Shown here: positions 8,993 through 18,024 of the stretch, piece after piece
How positions within the stretch are numbered: position 1 is the stretch's first letter
How the letters are laid out: each line of letters starts with the position of its first letter
Assembly: GCA_943913835.1 (NCBI GenBank)
Contig: CALTZU010000003.1
Location: forward strand, 1-64,000
Direction: 5' to 3'
Length of the DNA: 64,000 nucleotides
Source of the DNA: an uncultured Rheinheimera sp.
Lineage (GTDB): Bacteria; Pseudomonadota; Gammaproteobacteria; Enterobacterales; Alteromonadaceae
Position numbers and translations under genes: made by a program
Notes under the pieces: generated by a model
What the model saw: the letters and a program-made list of their open reading frames with translations, nothing else
Databases searched by the model: none
What the model was told of the DNA's origin: nothing

Positions 8993-9146
8993 AACCACAC
9001 ACTCCCTCGCTGCAAACGTACCAGGATAGGTACGTATTAACTATAGGCAGGTGATTGATTTAGTACAAAAAAAGACGATATTTTTTTAGATAAGGCACCA
9101 GATTAATATAGCCTTTATCAATTGAACTCAGGAGAAGTTCCCATAA

Positions 9147-9983
9147 CTACTTGTTGTTGAACAACCACAGTACTGCTGCCTTAAATTCAGCGCGCCATGC
9201 GGCTTCATTGTGGTCAGCATTGGCCTTCAAATGAAACTGAGCGTGCTTTGCCGGGTGGCCTTTGGCAAGCACCGACTGATACACTCTTTGCACATCTGGC
9301 ACCATAGACTCACCTTCCTCTTCTCCCATATAAAAATACAAAAGTGCATCAGTAGCAGCTCTCTGATTTTCAAACCAACTGACTTTAGCGCCACTGGCCC
9401 AATAAGAAGGTGAAAAGATGCCCGCTTTGCCAAACACTTCGGGGAATTGTACTACAGCGTAATGACTGATTAATCCCCCCATTGAACTGCCCATAATGCC
9501 AGTGTGATTCACGTCGGCCAAAGTACGGAAATGCTGATCTATATAAGGTTTGACGCTGCCGACGATAAATTCAATATAAGCTTTCCCCTCAGCCTGACCA
9601 TACTGTGGATGATCGGCAGGATTCAATTCAGTCATGCGTTTTTCCCCTCCGTTATCAATGGCAACAACGATCAGCTCGAGCTGTTTTGCGGCGGCAAGTT
9701 CATTGAGGCTTTCATCTACGCCCCATTCACCAGCAAAAGAAGTGGCCTGGTCAAACACATTTTGCCCGTCATGCATATAAAGCACGGGGTAGCGTTTTTC
9801 TGATGTCTGATAGCCAGGCGGCAAATATAAACGCACCTGTCTGGTCCTGTTCAAACCTGGCATAGGAAAAACACTGTCCAGTACAATCACTTCTGTTGAA
9901 GCTGTGGAAACTTTGTGTTGTTCTGCGTCAGTACATGCCACTAGCAGCAAGACTAAAAGACAGCTCAAGCTAAATTGACGCAT
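9147..9983 (-). CDS. Lipoprotein alpha/beta esterase (esterase D / enterochelin-esterase-like)
   Basis: About 278 aa. An N-terminal lipoprotein signal ends in LLLVAC, so the mature protein should be lipid-anchored in the envelope. The body is a PF00756-type alpha/beta hydrolase: MHDGQNVFD oxyanion segment, nucleophile Ser in GSSMGG, a likely acid in the MGEEEGES segment and His in NADHNEAAW near the end. Related enzymes hydrolyse acyl esters, feruloyl esters or siderophore esters; the substrate here is unknown. The ATG at 9983 is chosen for the signal peptide and the GGAG 8 bases upstream. It is flanked by two chemoreceptor genes. Confidence 0.87.
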   Translation of the reverse strand: MRQFSLSCLLVLLLVACTDAEQHKVSTASTEVIVLDSVFPMPGLNRTRQVRLYLPPGYQTSEKRYPVLYMHDGQNVFDQATSFAGEWGVDESLNELAAAKQLELIVVAIDNGGEKRMTELNPADHPQYGQAEGKAYIEFIVGSVKPYIDQHFRTLADVNHTGIMGSSMGGLISHYAVVQFPEVFGKAGIFSPSYWASGAKVSWFENQRAATDALLYFYMGEEEGESMVPDVQRVYQSVLAKGHPAKHAQFHLKANADHNEAAWRAEFKAAVLWLFNNK

Positions 9984-10341
9984 AACCGTAACTCCTTCAT
10001 TACACACCTTATGGCAAGAGCCGAGCCTAACCAGTAGCTAAACAAACAACAACCAAAAAAGTGTTACAGAATACGGCGGCATCTCTTTAGATTTTTATCC
10101 AGTGTTCACGCCGAGTTTAATGCGTTATCTGAGTCTGGAGCCAGGTCCTGCCGCCCCCAATACTAAGTTCATGATTAAAGTTGCAAAATTAATCATTTTT
10201 ATCAATTTATTGACTTTGTCTCTTTTGTCCTTTACATTTACGCTAAATAACAGCATAAAGTTGATGTTAGACTTTTTGCTTTAAGGAAATGCAGAGTTGT
10301 ACTTCATAGCCGGGGTATTAACTGACAGCGAGGTATTGTTT
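9984..10341. other. 358-bp intergenic region between divergent esterase and chemoreceptor genes
   Basis: AT-rich in its right half. A 60-codon frame (10102-10284) has a hydrophobic end but no ribosome site and no recognisable family; I do not call it a gene. The region presumably holds both divergent promoters. No clear operator, hairpin or repeat was found. Confidence 0.5.
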
Positions 10342-11661
10342 ATGTTGAGCGCCATTTTAAAATTCATAAAACAAGCACCCCAGCCGGTAAAGACTTCAGC
10401 CGAAACCTTGTTTTACAACGCAGTTCAAAAACAAATTCCTTTAATCATCTTTGATCCTCAGGGATTTATTCTCGAAGCCAATGATTTGTTTCTTGCAGTT
10501 GTAGGTTACAGCCCTGATGAAATAACCGGGCAACATCATAAAATATTCTGTGATATGCATTATGCACGCAGCACTGAGTACACAAAGTTCTGGCAGAGCC
10601 TTGCACAAGGTATTCCTCATTCAAAAACCTTTACCCGCTACAAAAAAGATGGCTCAGCTATAGCGCTGGAGGCAACGTATTTCCCTGTGATGGAAGAGGG
10701 CAAAGTTGTACGTATCGTTAAGTTTGCCAGTGATGCCACTGAAAAAACCGCTCAACTAAAAGATCAGCACGCTATCATTCAGGCTTTGCATAAATCTCAG
10801 GCGGTGATCGAGTTTGAACCTGACGGTACCATTATTACCGCCAACGACAATTTTCTGCAGTCTGTGGGGTATAGCCTGCAACAAATCAAAGGCAAACATC
10901 ACAAAATATTCTGCACTTCGGACTTTTATTCGCAACACCCGCATTTCTGGGCTGAGCTGGCCAAAGGACAATTTAAATCCGGGCGCTTTCAGCGACTGAA
11001 TGCGTCCAACCAGTCAATTTGGCTGGAAGCTACCTATAACCCCATTTATGGCGACAATGGCAAAGTCGTCAAGGTAATCAAATTTGCCTCAGATATTTCC
11101 GCCGACATAAAACAAGAACAAGCTGTAGAACATGCGGCAAATATGGCGATGCATGCCTCGTTAGAGACAGTGGAAGTTGTGATTTCAAGCAAAACACAAA
11201 TGCAGGCCTTGAGAGACAATTCTGCTGTTATTTCAAAAGAAATGCAGGAGGCTACCCATCAGATCTCGAATCTGAATGAAGATTCCAGACAGATATCAGC
11301 CATAGTTACCACTATCCGATCTATTGCAGATCAAACCAACCTGCTGGCACTTAATGCTGCTATTGAGGCTGCCAGAGCAGCAGAGCACGGCCGGGGCTTC
11401 GCTGTAGTTGCAGACGAAGTCCGTAATCTGGCATCACGAACCAGTACTTCCACTCAGGAAATTGAGTCTGTGGTATCAAGAAATATGGAACTGACGGCTT
11501 TGGCGATGCAAAAAATGAACAACGCCAGTATCTTTGCAACTGATGGAGCGCGCCTTGTTGAGCAGGTGCATCAATCTCAGGACCTGATAGAACAAGTGTC
11601 CAAAACAGTGACTAGTACCATTGCTGCCCTGGCTCAGCAGAGGGCAGCCCAGGAAATCTAA
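10342..11661 (+). CDS. BdlA-like soluble chemoreceptor, PAS-PAS-MCP
   Basis: About 439 aa, no transmembrane helix. Two PAS modules are visible ([27 protein letters not shown] and the sister ending GKHHKIF), each followed by a KFASD(A/I)(T/S) exit. A signalling coiled coil follows with the tip [37 protein letters not shown]. Architecture and length match P. aeruginosa BdlA, which controls biofilm dispersal; many relatives are of unknown signal. The first PAS pair resembles the pair in the 7241-8992 receptor, so the two genes are probably related by duplication. The ATG at 10342 has GAGG 9 bases upstream; an earlier TTG at 10297 is unlikely. Confidence 0.88.
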   Translation: MLSAILKFIKQAPQPVKTSAETLFYNAVQKQIPLIIFDPQGFILEANDLFLAVVGYSPDEITGQHHKIFCDMHYARSTEYTKFWQSLAQGIPHSKTFTRYKKDGSAIALEATYFPVMEEGKVVRIVKFASDATEKTAQLKDQHAIIQALHKSQAVIEFEPDGTIITANDNFLQSVGYSLQQIKGKHHKIFCTSDFYSQHPHFWAELAKGQFKSGRFQRLNASNQSIWLEATYNPIYGDNGKVVKVIKFASDISADIKQEQAVEHAANMAMHASLETVEVVISSKTQMQALRDNSAVISKEMQEATHQISNLNEDSRQISAIVTTIRSIADQTNLLALNAAIEAARAAEHGRGFAVVADEVRNLASRTSTSTQEIESVVSRNMELTALAMQKMNNASIFATDGARLVEQVHQSQDLIEQVSKTVTSTIAALAQQRAAQEI

Positions 11662-11761
11662 GCGGCCCAGAGCAATATCCCTGCTCAATCACCAGCTTGA
11701 ATTGTATAAATCCGCCAGCTAAAGTGACGCCCTTGTAGTTCGCCTTTTGATGGCCGGTCCT

Positions 11762-12637
11762 ATGCACATCTCCTCTTATCGCTATTTTTATATGGCGGCT
11801 TTAGCGGCCGCAATGATGGGCACTATTGGTGTAATAGCCCGTTACAGCGAAGTGAGCCCGGCCAGCCTGACTTTTTACCGTTTAGGTTTAGGTGCAGTGC
11901 TCCTGGCATTGTATTTAAGCCTGACAGGGCAACTTAAGTTATTGGCGGGAAAGCCATCACCACTGGTTATATTAAATGGTGTGCTGCTAGCCAGTTTTAT
12001 CTTGTGTTTTTTATCTGCTATTCAGACTATTTCGCTGACATTGGCGATTTTGCTGGTTTATCTGGCCCCCGCTTTATCGGCTATTCTGGCACATTTCCTG
12101 TTCGCTGAACGCCTGACCAAGGGCACATTAATCCTGATCCTATTGGCATTTTTTGGTTTTTTTATGCTGCAGGAATTTCGGATCGATAGCCGTATTGAAC
12201 AACAGCAAGGCCTTTGGTATGCCTTAGCATCTTTAGTGACCTATACAGCTTTTATACTGCTCAATAAAAAAGTACCGATCACTATCCCTTTGTATCAAAA
12301 GAGTTTTTATCAGTTACTTGTAGGGTCTTTTTGTGTTTTACCTTTGATGTTAAATCAACCGTGGCCTGAAGCTGAACAATGGATCTGGCTGGTTATTGCA
12401 GCACTTTTTCCAGGCTTTTTAGCTCTGGTATTTGCTTTGCAAGCTATTGAGCATTTACCAACCCGAGTCTTTGGGACATTAGCTTATCTGGAACCTGTGG
12501 TGGTGATTGTGGCTGCATGGCTGTTATTTGCAGAACCTATGTCTTTACTGCAGTGGCAGGGAGCTTTGTTGATATTAAGTTGTGGTGTGGCTCAAGCCTG
12601 GTTAAGTCAGCCTGAAACACAGGGCCAGGCTAATTAG
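11762..12637 (+). CDS. EamA-family (DMT) transporter
   Basis: About 291 aa, ten predicted membrane helices in two tandem EamA repeats. Typical segments are the first helix with AAAMMGTIGVIARYSEVSPASLTFYRLG, YLAPALSAILAHFLFAERLTKG at the end of repeat 1 and AYLEPVVVIVAAWLLFAEPMS at the end of repeat 2. Such proteins export or import small metabolites such as amino acids; substrate not predictable. The start is uncertain between ATG 11750 and 11762, neither with a strong ribosome site. The 3' end overlaps the convergent gene by 8 bases. Confidence 0.87.
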   Translation: MHISSYRYFYMAALAAAMMGTIGVIARYSEVSPASLTFYRLGLGAVLLALYLSLTGQLKLLAGKPSPLVILNGVLLASFILCFLSAIQTISLTLAILLVYLAPALSAILAHFLFAERLTKGTLILILLAFFGFFMLQEFRIDSRIEQQQGLWYALASLVTYTAFILLNKKVPITIPLYQKSFYQLLVGSFCVLPLMLNQPWPEAEQWIWLVIAALFPGFLALVFALQAIEHLPTRVFGTLAYLEPVVVIVAAWLLFAEPMSLLQWQGALLILSCGVAQAWLSQPETQGQAN

Positions 12638-13016
12638 CAACGTCCAGAGATATCCTGTTACGAAGCACCACTTCCTCACCAGGGCTGAATAAATTGGTGT
12701 TATGTAAAAACAACTCCAGACTCATCCCGGGCGTAATACGCAAAGGACGCTCCAGCACATAAGTTTTGCTGCAGGGTAAAGTAAGTAAAAGTTTCTCTTT
12801 GAGTTTCACTTCCAACTGACAGTCAACCCCTTCAGGCACAACGCCAGTCATGCCGTAAGCAACTAGTTCAGCATTTTTCTCCGGCCATTTCGGCTGATAA
12901 GGCAAGCGACTGCGTTGGCCTGCTATCAGCAGTTTTTCTGCGGTCCAGGTGATATCCTGTGGCGCGCCCAAAGCCAATAGCGGAACACTCAGCATCAGAC
13001 CACAGAATAACTTCAT
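12630..13016 (-). CDS. Secreted hypothetical protein, 128 aa
   Basis: I do not recognise the family. The N-terminus is a clear Sec signal peptide (MKLFCGLMLSVPLLALG, probable cleavage after GAP or LGA). The mature part is beta-rich with two cysteines about 25 residues apart (DCQLEVK and LPCSKTY) that could form a disulfide, consistent with a periplasmic beta-sandwich. The ribosome site AAGGTGG lies inside the last codons of the upstream DUF2799-like gene, so the two form an operon with a 3-bp gap. Confidence 0.65.
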   Translation of the reverse strand: MKLFCGLMLSVPLLALGAPQDITWTAEKLLIAGQRSRLPYQPKWPEKNAELVAYGMTGVVPEGVDCQLEVKLKEKLLLTLPCSKTYVLERPLRITPGMSLELFLHNTNLFSPGEEVVLRNRISLDVAN

Positions 13017-13019
13017 CAG

Positions 13020-13622
13020 TTAACCACCTTGCTGGATCAGGCTAAACTGCAGTTCAGCCTGTTTCAAATCACGCTGTAATTGGCCTTGCATCTGATTTAA
13101 CTGACGCAGTTCCTGCTGTAAATTGCGATTCTCGTCCAGCAGTTGCTGTTTTTGCTGCTTGTCTTTGGTCGAACTAAGTTCTTGTGTATTGTCTTCAATA
13201 CGTTGTTCGAGTTGCTCTATTGTTCTGCCATTTTGTTGCAGAGTTTTTTGCAGGTTTTCTAACGCCGATTCAGCTTGATACCAAAGACGTCCCCTGTCAT
13301 AACCTAAACGGAACTGAGGCTCCAGAGCCCCGGTACAGACTTTATTATAAGCACCGCCGCTTTGACCTAATTCCCGACCCGCATCGTAAGTGCAGTACAA
13401 CAACACACCTTCGGCGTGACCACGCTCATAGGCTGCAAAATCGGAGCTCAGACCATGTTCAGCACATTCTTTTTGATAACTGCGAAACTTACTGCTGGCT
13501 ATACCTTGCTGGCCATCAGTTTTGCCAATAGCAAACCAGTCGCCAACCTGACACTCCTGTGGACTGATGCTGCTACAGCCGGCAAGAACTAACACAGCTA
13601 TAGATAGAACCCCTCGCTTCAT
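13020..13622 (-). CDS. DUF2799-like lipoprotein with C-terminal coiled coil
   Basis: About 200 aa. A lipoprotein signal ends in LVLAGC. Residues 20-115 show spaced Gly/Tyr/Cys repeats (DWFAIGKTDGQQG, KFRSYQKECAEHG, DFAAYERGHAEG, LLYCTYDAGRELGQSG, FRLGYDRGR) that match the DUF2799 style of Vibrio/Alteromonadales lipoproteins. Residues 120-200 form a long Gln/Leu-rich coiled coil. Its function is unknown; the coiled coil suggests oligomerisation or contact with envelope partners. Two in-frame ATGs stand 6 bases apart; the second suits the AGGGA site better. Confidence 0.75.
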   Translation of the reverse strand: MKRGVLSIAVLVLAGCSSISPQECQVGDWFAIGKTDGQQGIASSKFRSYQKECAEHGLSSDFAAYERGHAEGVLLYCTYDAGRELGQSGGAYNKVCTGALEPQFRLGYDRGRLWYQAESALENLQKTLQQNGRTIEQLEQRIEDNTQELSSTKDKQQKQQLLDENRNLQQELRQLNQMQGQLQRDLKQAELQFSLIQQGG

Positions 13623-13742
13623 CTCCATTATCCCTTTGTATTTCCTTTCAATTAATGACCTTTACTTATAGCGGATTAGTGCAGCAAATACATCTGTTTT
13701 GCCTTAGACTAGAGGCAGTTTTTGCAGAAATTCTGGCATTCA

Positions 13743-14396
13743 ATGAATTATCTGGCTCATCTGCTATTTGCACAACCTAATTCAAACTCCCGTATTGGTA
13801 ATTTATTAGGTGACTTTTACCATGGTACTCAGCCTGAGTTATTAACTCCTGCCATTACTGCGGGTTTATATAACCACAGGGCCGTCGACTGGTTTACTGA
13901 TCGACATCCGGATGTTCGTGCCGCAAGGCAGTTTTTTAGCTCTCCGATGCGACGTTTTGCCCCTATAGCTTTGGATATGCTGTTTGACTTTTGTCTAATC
14001 AAATACTGGACACAATTTTTTGATTCCAATTTCAATGATTATAAAATCCAGCTGTATCAAAGCTTAAGAACTGACTTGCCTTTGATGCCTGACTCCATGG
14101 CAAAAACCTTTAAAGCCGTGACAGAACAAGATTGGTTTGGCAACTACGCCGAACTGGCAGGGATCCAATATTCGCTACGCCGTATGGCATGTCGTGGCCG
14201 CTTTACCAGTCGTTATGCCGCCATCGCGGATGAATTGCCAGAGATCCAGTTAAAAACTGAACAAGTATTTCTCCAGTTTTTTCCACAGTTGCAGCTTTTT
14301 ATCCAACAGTCGGCAATAGAACAAAATCCTGCCTTAGCCTTTGAACGTTATAGTAAAGCTACAGGTAAAGACCAGAGCAGTACAGCGCCTTGTTGA
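13743..14396 (+). CDS. acpH: Acyl carrier protein phosphodiesterase AcpH
   Basis: About 217 aa, cytosolic, DUF479/AcpH family. The N-terminus MNYLAHLLFAQ followed by GNLLGDFYHG, then AGLYNHRAVDWFTDRHPDV and RRFAPIALDMLFDFCLIKYW, gives the conserved His/Asp metal-ligand pattern of an HD-like phosphodiesterase that removes 4'-phosphopantetheine from ACP. The start at 13743 is set by this homology; the frame reaches 7 codons further up. The last 49 bases overlap the convergent sixA gene. Confidence 0.88.
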   Translation: MNYLAHLLFAQPNSNSRIGNLLGDFYHGTQPELLTPAITAGLYNHRAVDWFTDRHPDVRAARQFFSSPMRRFAPIALDMLFDFCLIKYWTQFFDSNFNDYKIQLYQSLRTDLPLMPDSMAKTFKAVTEQDWFGNYAELAGIQYSLRRMACRGRFTSRYAAIADELPEIQLKTEQVFLQFFPQLQLFIQQSAIEQNPALAFERYSKATGKDQSSTAPC

Positions 14397-14818
14397 GTCA
14401 GTTCAAGCGCTGTGACAGATGCCTTTTTAATTAAAAAATGTCCGGCTTCAGTATTCAACAATACGGCTAATAAAGCAGAAATATCAGGCTCGTGCCCTAC
14501 ACAGCACACGGAACTAACCCCCTGTTGCATCAACTCGGTGAGTGCTTTGAGCTGGACTTCCGGCAAGGTGTCGATAATAAGCCAGGCCCTTTGTTGTGGT
14601 TCTGGCCACTGGGCCTGAAGGTGCAATAAAGCCGCAGTTTGTTCGGCACGCACCAAAGGGCTGGTCAGCAAGAGTTCTGGTTTTAGCTGCTGCTTTTTAC
14701 AGAATTCCGCCAGCCTTTGTGTTTGTTTTATGCCTTTCTCAACCAAATGACGCATAGGATCGGCAATGCCTAAAGCTCTGTCCTGCGCCGTGGCATGACG
14801 CACTAAGTACAGCAACAT
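14348..14818 (-). CDS. sixA: Phosphohistidine phosphatase SixA
   Basis: 156 aa, single-domain histidine phosphatase. The catalytic RHG-type motif is VRHATAQ at the very N-terminus, with the second His in VGHEPDIS and an Arg in LTSPLVRAEQTA. SixA in E. coli dephosphorylates histidine phosphotransfer proteins (ArcB HPt, nitrogen PTS NPr). Length is canonical (E. coli 161 aa). Its 3' 49 bases are antisense to the end of acpH. It follows a secreted hypothetical gene by 5 bases and may be cotranscribed with it. Confidence 0.88.
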   Translation of the reverse strand: MLLYLVRHATAQDRALGIADPMRHLVEKGIKQTQRLAEFCKKQQLKPELLLTSPLVRAEQTAALLHLQAQWPEPQQRAWLIIDTLPEVQLKALTELMQQGVSSVCCVGHEPDISALLAVLLNTEAGHFLIKKASVTALELTQQGAVLLWSLPVALL

Positions 14819-14823
14819 TGGGA

Positions 14824-15384
14824 TCAGTTCGTTGTCAGCGCAAAATCTGCGCTTTCAAAATAAAGTTGCTCTGTTTTGCCTTTTGTCCGGTACAAAATTT
14901 CATCTACTGCGCCCAGCCCTGAAATGGCCTTTACCACTAGTTCACCTTGTTGCAGAGGTATCAGATAGACAGCCTCAGGATCTTTGACTGAACCTACAGC
15001 TTTATCCAGCAGTTTTTGTTTGACCAGCACTGTCACTGTGCCAAGCTGCTGACCACTGCGCTCAAAGTGACCGAGGTAGACTTTAGCTTTAAAGCTGGTC
15101 AGCTTGCCTTGCTGTAAATCCGTTAGGGCAAAAGCTTCTGGTTCCAGTGTGACTAAGTGTTTTTCTGATAAGGCATTCAGCGCTTTATCTGGCAGATCGC
15201 TGCTCACCTGAAGCACGATCTGGTGTGCATGTTTACCAGTGGGCAGAGGTAAATGGGAGGCTATCAAGCGGTTTTCAACCTGAAACAACACCATACCATG
15301 GACGCCGTAACTATCATGGCTATCGTGCACACCAGCCCAAAGTGGCGTGCTAATACAAAACAACAGTAACCAGACTACTTTCAT
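14824..15384 (-). CDS. Periplasmic hypothetical protein, 186 aa
   Basis: Family not recognised. A Sec signal peptide (MKVVWLLLFCISTPLWA) is followed by a His-rich stretch (GVHDSHDSYGVHG) and a beta-rich body with a GKHAHQIV segment. The His cluster at the mature N-terminus could bind metal, which is inference only. The ATG at 15384 is chosen because it opens the signal peptide and has AAAGAG upstream; the frame extends to 15468 without other support. The gene is 5 bases from sixA. Confidence 0.65.
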   Translation of the reverse strand: MKVVWLLLFCISTPLWAGVHDSHDSYGVHGMVLFQVENRLIASHLPLPTGKHAHQIVLQVSSDLPDKALNALSEKHLVTLEPEAFALTDLQQGKLTSFKAKVYLGHFERSGQQLGTVTVLVKQKLLDKAVGSVKDPEAVYLIPLQQGELVVKAISGLGAVDEILYRTKGKTEQLYFESADFALTTN

Positions 15385-15485
15385 TTTTCTAAACTCTTTA
15401 CACAGGTTTAAACAGAGTCTGCAACTATCCATGATATGGGTCAAGTTCCACACCAGATTGCCATACACATCAGAGCGAAAATATT

Positions 15486-15493
15486 GCTATAAT
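15486..15493 (+). promoter_or_regulatory. Extended -10 promoter upstream of rraB
   Basis: TGCTATAAT is an extended -10 (TGnTATAAT) about 62 bases before the rraB ATG. A TTGCCA at 15458 is too far (24-bp spacer) to be its -35, which is not required with an extended -10. Confidence 0.5.
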
Positions 15494-15555
15494 CCGGCCA
15501 CTTGCCGTACTGGACCAACCGGGTCGGCCAACTAAACTGATGTGGAGAGCGGACC

Positions 15556-15948
15556 ATGCAATTTCCTGATGACGGCAATGGCGATATGCTGCGAGCCTTA
15601 ATGGACGCCGGAATAGATTTAAACCAGCCTTTGGCCATCGATTTTTATCTGGTGTTTAAAAATAAAGAACAGGCAGAAAAAGCCATGGCAGCGTTAGTGG
15701 CGTCAGAGCTTCAGGGTGAAGTGGAGTTGCACTTCAATGACCTAGAGCAATGGGAGCTAATCGTCAACCAGACTATGCTGCCTGAACACGCAGCTGTTAC
15801 AGCCCGTGAAGCTGAACTGGATAAATTCGCTAAAAAATTTGGTGGCCATAATGATGGCTGGGGCGTGATGCAACATCAGGACGGCGATGACGATTTTGAT
15901 GATGAACACGGCGAACATTGTGACCATGACTGTGGTCACCAGCATTAA
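15556..15948 (+). CDS. rraB: RNase E inhibitor RraB family protein
   Basis: 130 aa, acidic, cytosolic. The RraB fold is suggested by DGNGDMLRALMDAGIDLNQP at the start, DFYLVFKNKEQAEKAMAAL in the middle and the conserved DGWGVMQ near the end, followed by an acidic tail. RraB binds RNase E and modulates mRNA decay. Unlike E. coli RraB (which ends in a plain acidic stretch), the tail here is His/Cys-rich (HGEHCDHDCGHQH), a potential metal site. GGAGAG lies before the ATG. The YebC-family gene follows 31 bp later. Confidence 0.78.
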   Translation: MQFPDDGNGDMLRALMDAGIDLNQPLAIDFYLVFKNKEQAEKAMAALVASELQGEVELHFNDLEQWELIVNQTMLPEHAAVTAREAELDKFAKKFGGHNDGWGVMQHQDGDDDFDDEHGEHCDHDCGHQH

Positions 15949-15979
15949 TTTTTATTGATACAGATACGAGAGAGAAGCA

Positions 15980-16681
15980 ATGGGTGCTCAATGGAAAGCC
16001 AAACATAAAGCCGATGCATCGGCTGCCAAAGGCCGTATTTTTACTAAATTAGCAAAAGAAATCATGGTTGCAGCCCGCAATGGTGCCGACCCTGATATGA
16101 ACTCAAAGTTACGTGTTGCAGTGGAAGCAGCAAAAAAAGCCTCCATGCCTCGTGAGACTTTAGAGCGTGCTATCAAAAAAGGTGCTGGTTTACTGGATGG
16201 TCCAGCTAACTATGAAACTGTAGTTTATGAAGGTTTTGCACCACATCAGGTGCCAGTCATTGTTGAATGTTTAACAGACAATAAAAACCGTTCAGCTCAA
16301 AGTATTCGCGTATTGTTCCGGAAAGGTCAGCTTGGTAGTTCAGGTTCAGTGTCCTGGGATTTCAAATATTTAGGCGAAATAGTAGCTCACGCCGTAACAC
16401 CGGACGCCGATCTGGAAGTGGCAGCTATTGAAGCAGGAGCACAGGACTTTGAAGAAGGTGAGGAAGGCGATAGCGTTTTCCTGACTGAACCCACAGATTT
16501 GGATGCTGTCAGCAAAGCTTTACCAGCTTATGGTTTTAACGTTACTTCAGCCAAGCTGGTGTACCGCCCAAACAATCCGGTGACACTGGATGATGCTGCA
16601 CGTGCCGAAGTAGAAGCCTTCCTGGAAGCAATAGACGCGGACGACGACGTACAACACGTTTACGTAGGTTTAGCAGGTTAA
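15980..16681 (+). CDS. YebC/PmpR-family protein
   Basis: 233 aa. The N-terminus ([23 protein letters not shown]) and following [25 protein letters not shown] and [19 protein letters not shown] segments are characteristic of the YebC/TACO1 family, as is the acidic C-terminus ending [11 protein letters not shown]. Members act as DNA-binding regulators in some species and as ribosome-associated factors easing translation at proline stretches in others; which applies here is not visible. The divergence from canonical MAGHSKWANIKHRK places it nearer the second (YeeN-like) subgroup. A strong terminator follows. Confidence 0.9.
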   Translation: MGAQWKAKHKADASAAKGRIFTKLAKEIMVAARNGADPDMNSKLRVAVEAAKKASMPRETLERAIKKGAGLLDGPANYETVVYEGFAPHQVPVIVECLTDNKNRSAQSIRVLFRKGQLGSSGSVSWDFKYLGEIVAHAVTPDADLEVAAIEAGAQDFEEGEEGDSVFLTEPTDLDAVSKALPAYGFNVTSAKLVYRPNNPVTLDDAARAEVEAFLEAIDADDDVQHVYVGLAG

Positions 16682-16700
16682 TACGACAGACTTAGTGTAG

Positions 16701-16727
16701 AGGCGGCTGTGGCCGCCTTTATTATTT
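16701..16727 (+). terminator. Intrinsic terminator after the YebC-family gene
   Basis: GGCGGC-TGTG-GCCGCC, a perfect 6-bp GC stem with a 4-base loop, is followed by TTTATTATTT. It lies 20 bp after the stop codon. Confidence 0.85.
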
Positions 16728-16762
16728 CTGCTATTTACTCGATCAGAACAACAGGTATTTTG

Positions 16763-17272
16763 ATGTTAAAGATAAAAGTTGCTTCAGCTAATCCAGCCAA
16801 AATCAATGCAGTGGCCTCTGCTTTTGCTGAACTATTCCCCACAGCAACTCTGGATGTGCAGGGAATTGCAGTGCCCAGTGGTGTCGCGGATCAACCCATG
16901 AGCAGTGATGAAACTTTGTTAGGTGCTATGAACAGGGTGGCTGAACTGGCACATGTTCCGGCAGATTATCGTGTTGCCATTGAAGCTGGCTTAGATGGAG
17001 ATTTTACCTTTGCCTGGATGGTGATTGAACATCAGGGCAAAATTGGCAAAGCCCGTTCTGCTAGTCTGATGCTCCCTCCAAAGGCTTTGGAGCAGTTAAA
17101 ACAAGGCAAAGAATTGGGCGACGTGATGGATGCAATGTTTGATCAGACCAATGTCAAACAAAAAGGCGGCGCCATTGCCCTGCTGACACAGGACAAGCTC
17201 AGCCGCAGCTCTGTCTATCATCAGGCATTGATTCTGTCGATGATTCCATTTTTAAATTCAGCTTTGTTTTGA
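16763..17272 (+). CDS. yjjX: Inosine/xanthosine triphosphatase YjjX
   Basis: 169 aa, matching the 170-residue E. coli enzyme. Visible family segments are VASANPAKINAV (nucleotide loop), GVADQPMSSDETLLGAMNR, AIEAGLDGD and VKQKGGAIALLTQDKLSRSSVY. The enzyme hydrolyses non-canonical ITP/XTP to diphosphates, cleaning the nucleotide pool. The ATG at 16763 is set by homology; an upstream in-frame ATG at 16709 lies inside the preceding terminator. Confidence 0.92.
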   Translation: MLKIKVASANPAKINAVASAFAELFPTATLDVQGIAVPSGVADQPMSSDETLLGAMNRVAELAHVPADYRVAIEAGLDGDFTFAWMVIEHQGKIGKARSASLMLPPKALEQLKQGKELGDVMDAMFDQTNVKQKGGAIALLTQDKLSRSSVYHQALILSMIPFLNSALF

Positions 17273-17337
17273 ATAAGGTTGTCATCCGGTTCATTCAGCC
17301 TTAGTGTAGAGTCAGACTCAACCTCAAGGAGAATCGA

Positions 17338-17886
17338 ATGTCCGGACTAAAAGTACTAGCACTTTGTGGCAGCTTAAGAGCCAAATCCACCAACAAAGCT
17401 TTAGTAGAATATGCCATAGCCCATGCACCACAAGGCATGCAAATTGAACTGGCGGATCTGACCGACGTACCTTTTTTTAATGCTGACCTTGCTGCAAAAC
17501 CCGCTGCTGTAGAGCGTTTACTGGCTCAGTTTGCTAAAGCCGACGCTTTGTTGCTGGCTTGCCCTGAGTACAACTACTCTATTGCACCAGCGCTAAAAAA
17601 CGCTCTGGACTGGGCATCCCGTGAACCGAACAATGCCTTACTGGCAGGAAAAGTCGCAGCTATTATGGGGTCAGGCGGGGGGATGGGAACATCCAGGGCT
17701 CAGTATCACTTGCGCCAGGTGTGCGTGTTTTTAGATTTGCATCTGGTGAATAAGCCAGAGGTGTTCTGTAATGCTTTTGCCAATAGCTTTGATGCCGAAG
17801 TGAAGTTGACGGATGAACGTATCCAGAATTTGATTGTGCAACAACTGACGGCATTACAGCAGCTGGCAGCGCGCTTTAAAGACTAG
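17338..17886 (+). CDS. NADPH-dependent FMN reductase (ChrR/azoreductase type)
   Basis: 182 aa, flavodoxin-like fold. FMN-phosphate loop GSLRAKSTN near the N-terminus, PEYNYSIAPALKNALDWASR for isoalloxazine binding, and GSGGGMGTSRAQYHLRQV for the final loop are diagnostic of the NADPH-dependent FMN reductase family. Relatives reduce quinones, chromate or azo dyes and protect from redox cycling. A strong AAGGAG precedes the ATG. The gene stands alone. Confidence 0.92.
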   Translation: MSGLKVLALCGSLRAKSTNKALVEYAIAHAPQGMQIELADLTDVPFFNADLAAKPAAVERLLAQFAKADALLLACPEYNYSIAPALKNALDWASREPNNALLAGKVAAIMGSGGGMGTSRAQYHLRQVCVFLDLHLVNKPEVFCNAFANSFDAEVKLTDERIQNLIVQQLTALQQLAARFKD

Positions 17887-18024
17887 ATAGCGGCGAGTGA
17901 TTAGGACAAAAAGCAGATAAAACAATAGAGTTGTGTTCGTCTGCTTTCTTTGTCAGAGTAAAGCTCTTAGTCACAGTTTAGACTTTATTACAAAGCCACC
18001 AGCCGAAGTGGCAAGGATTGAAGC

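Noticed and set aside
10102..10284. 60-codon frame with hydrophobic end
   Set aside because: No ribosome site, no recognisable family, AT-rich intergenic composition.
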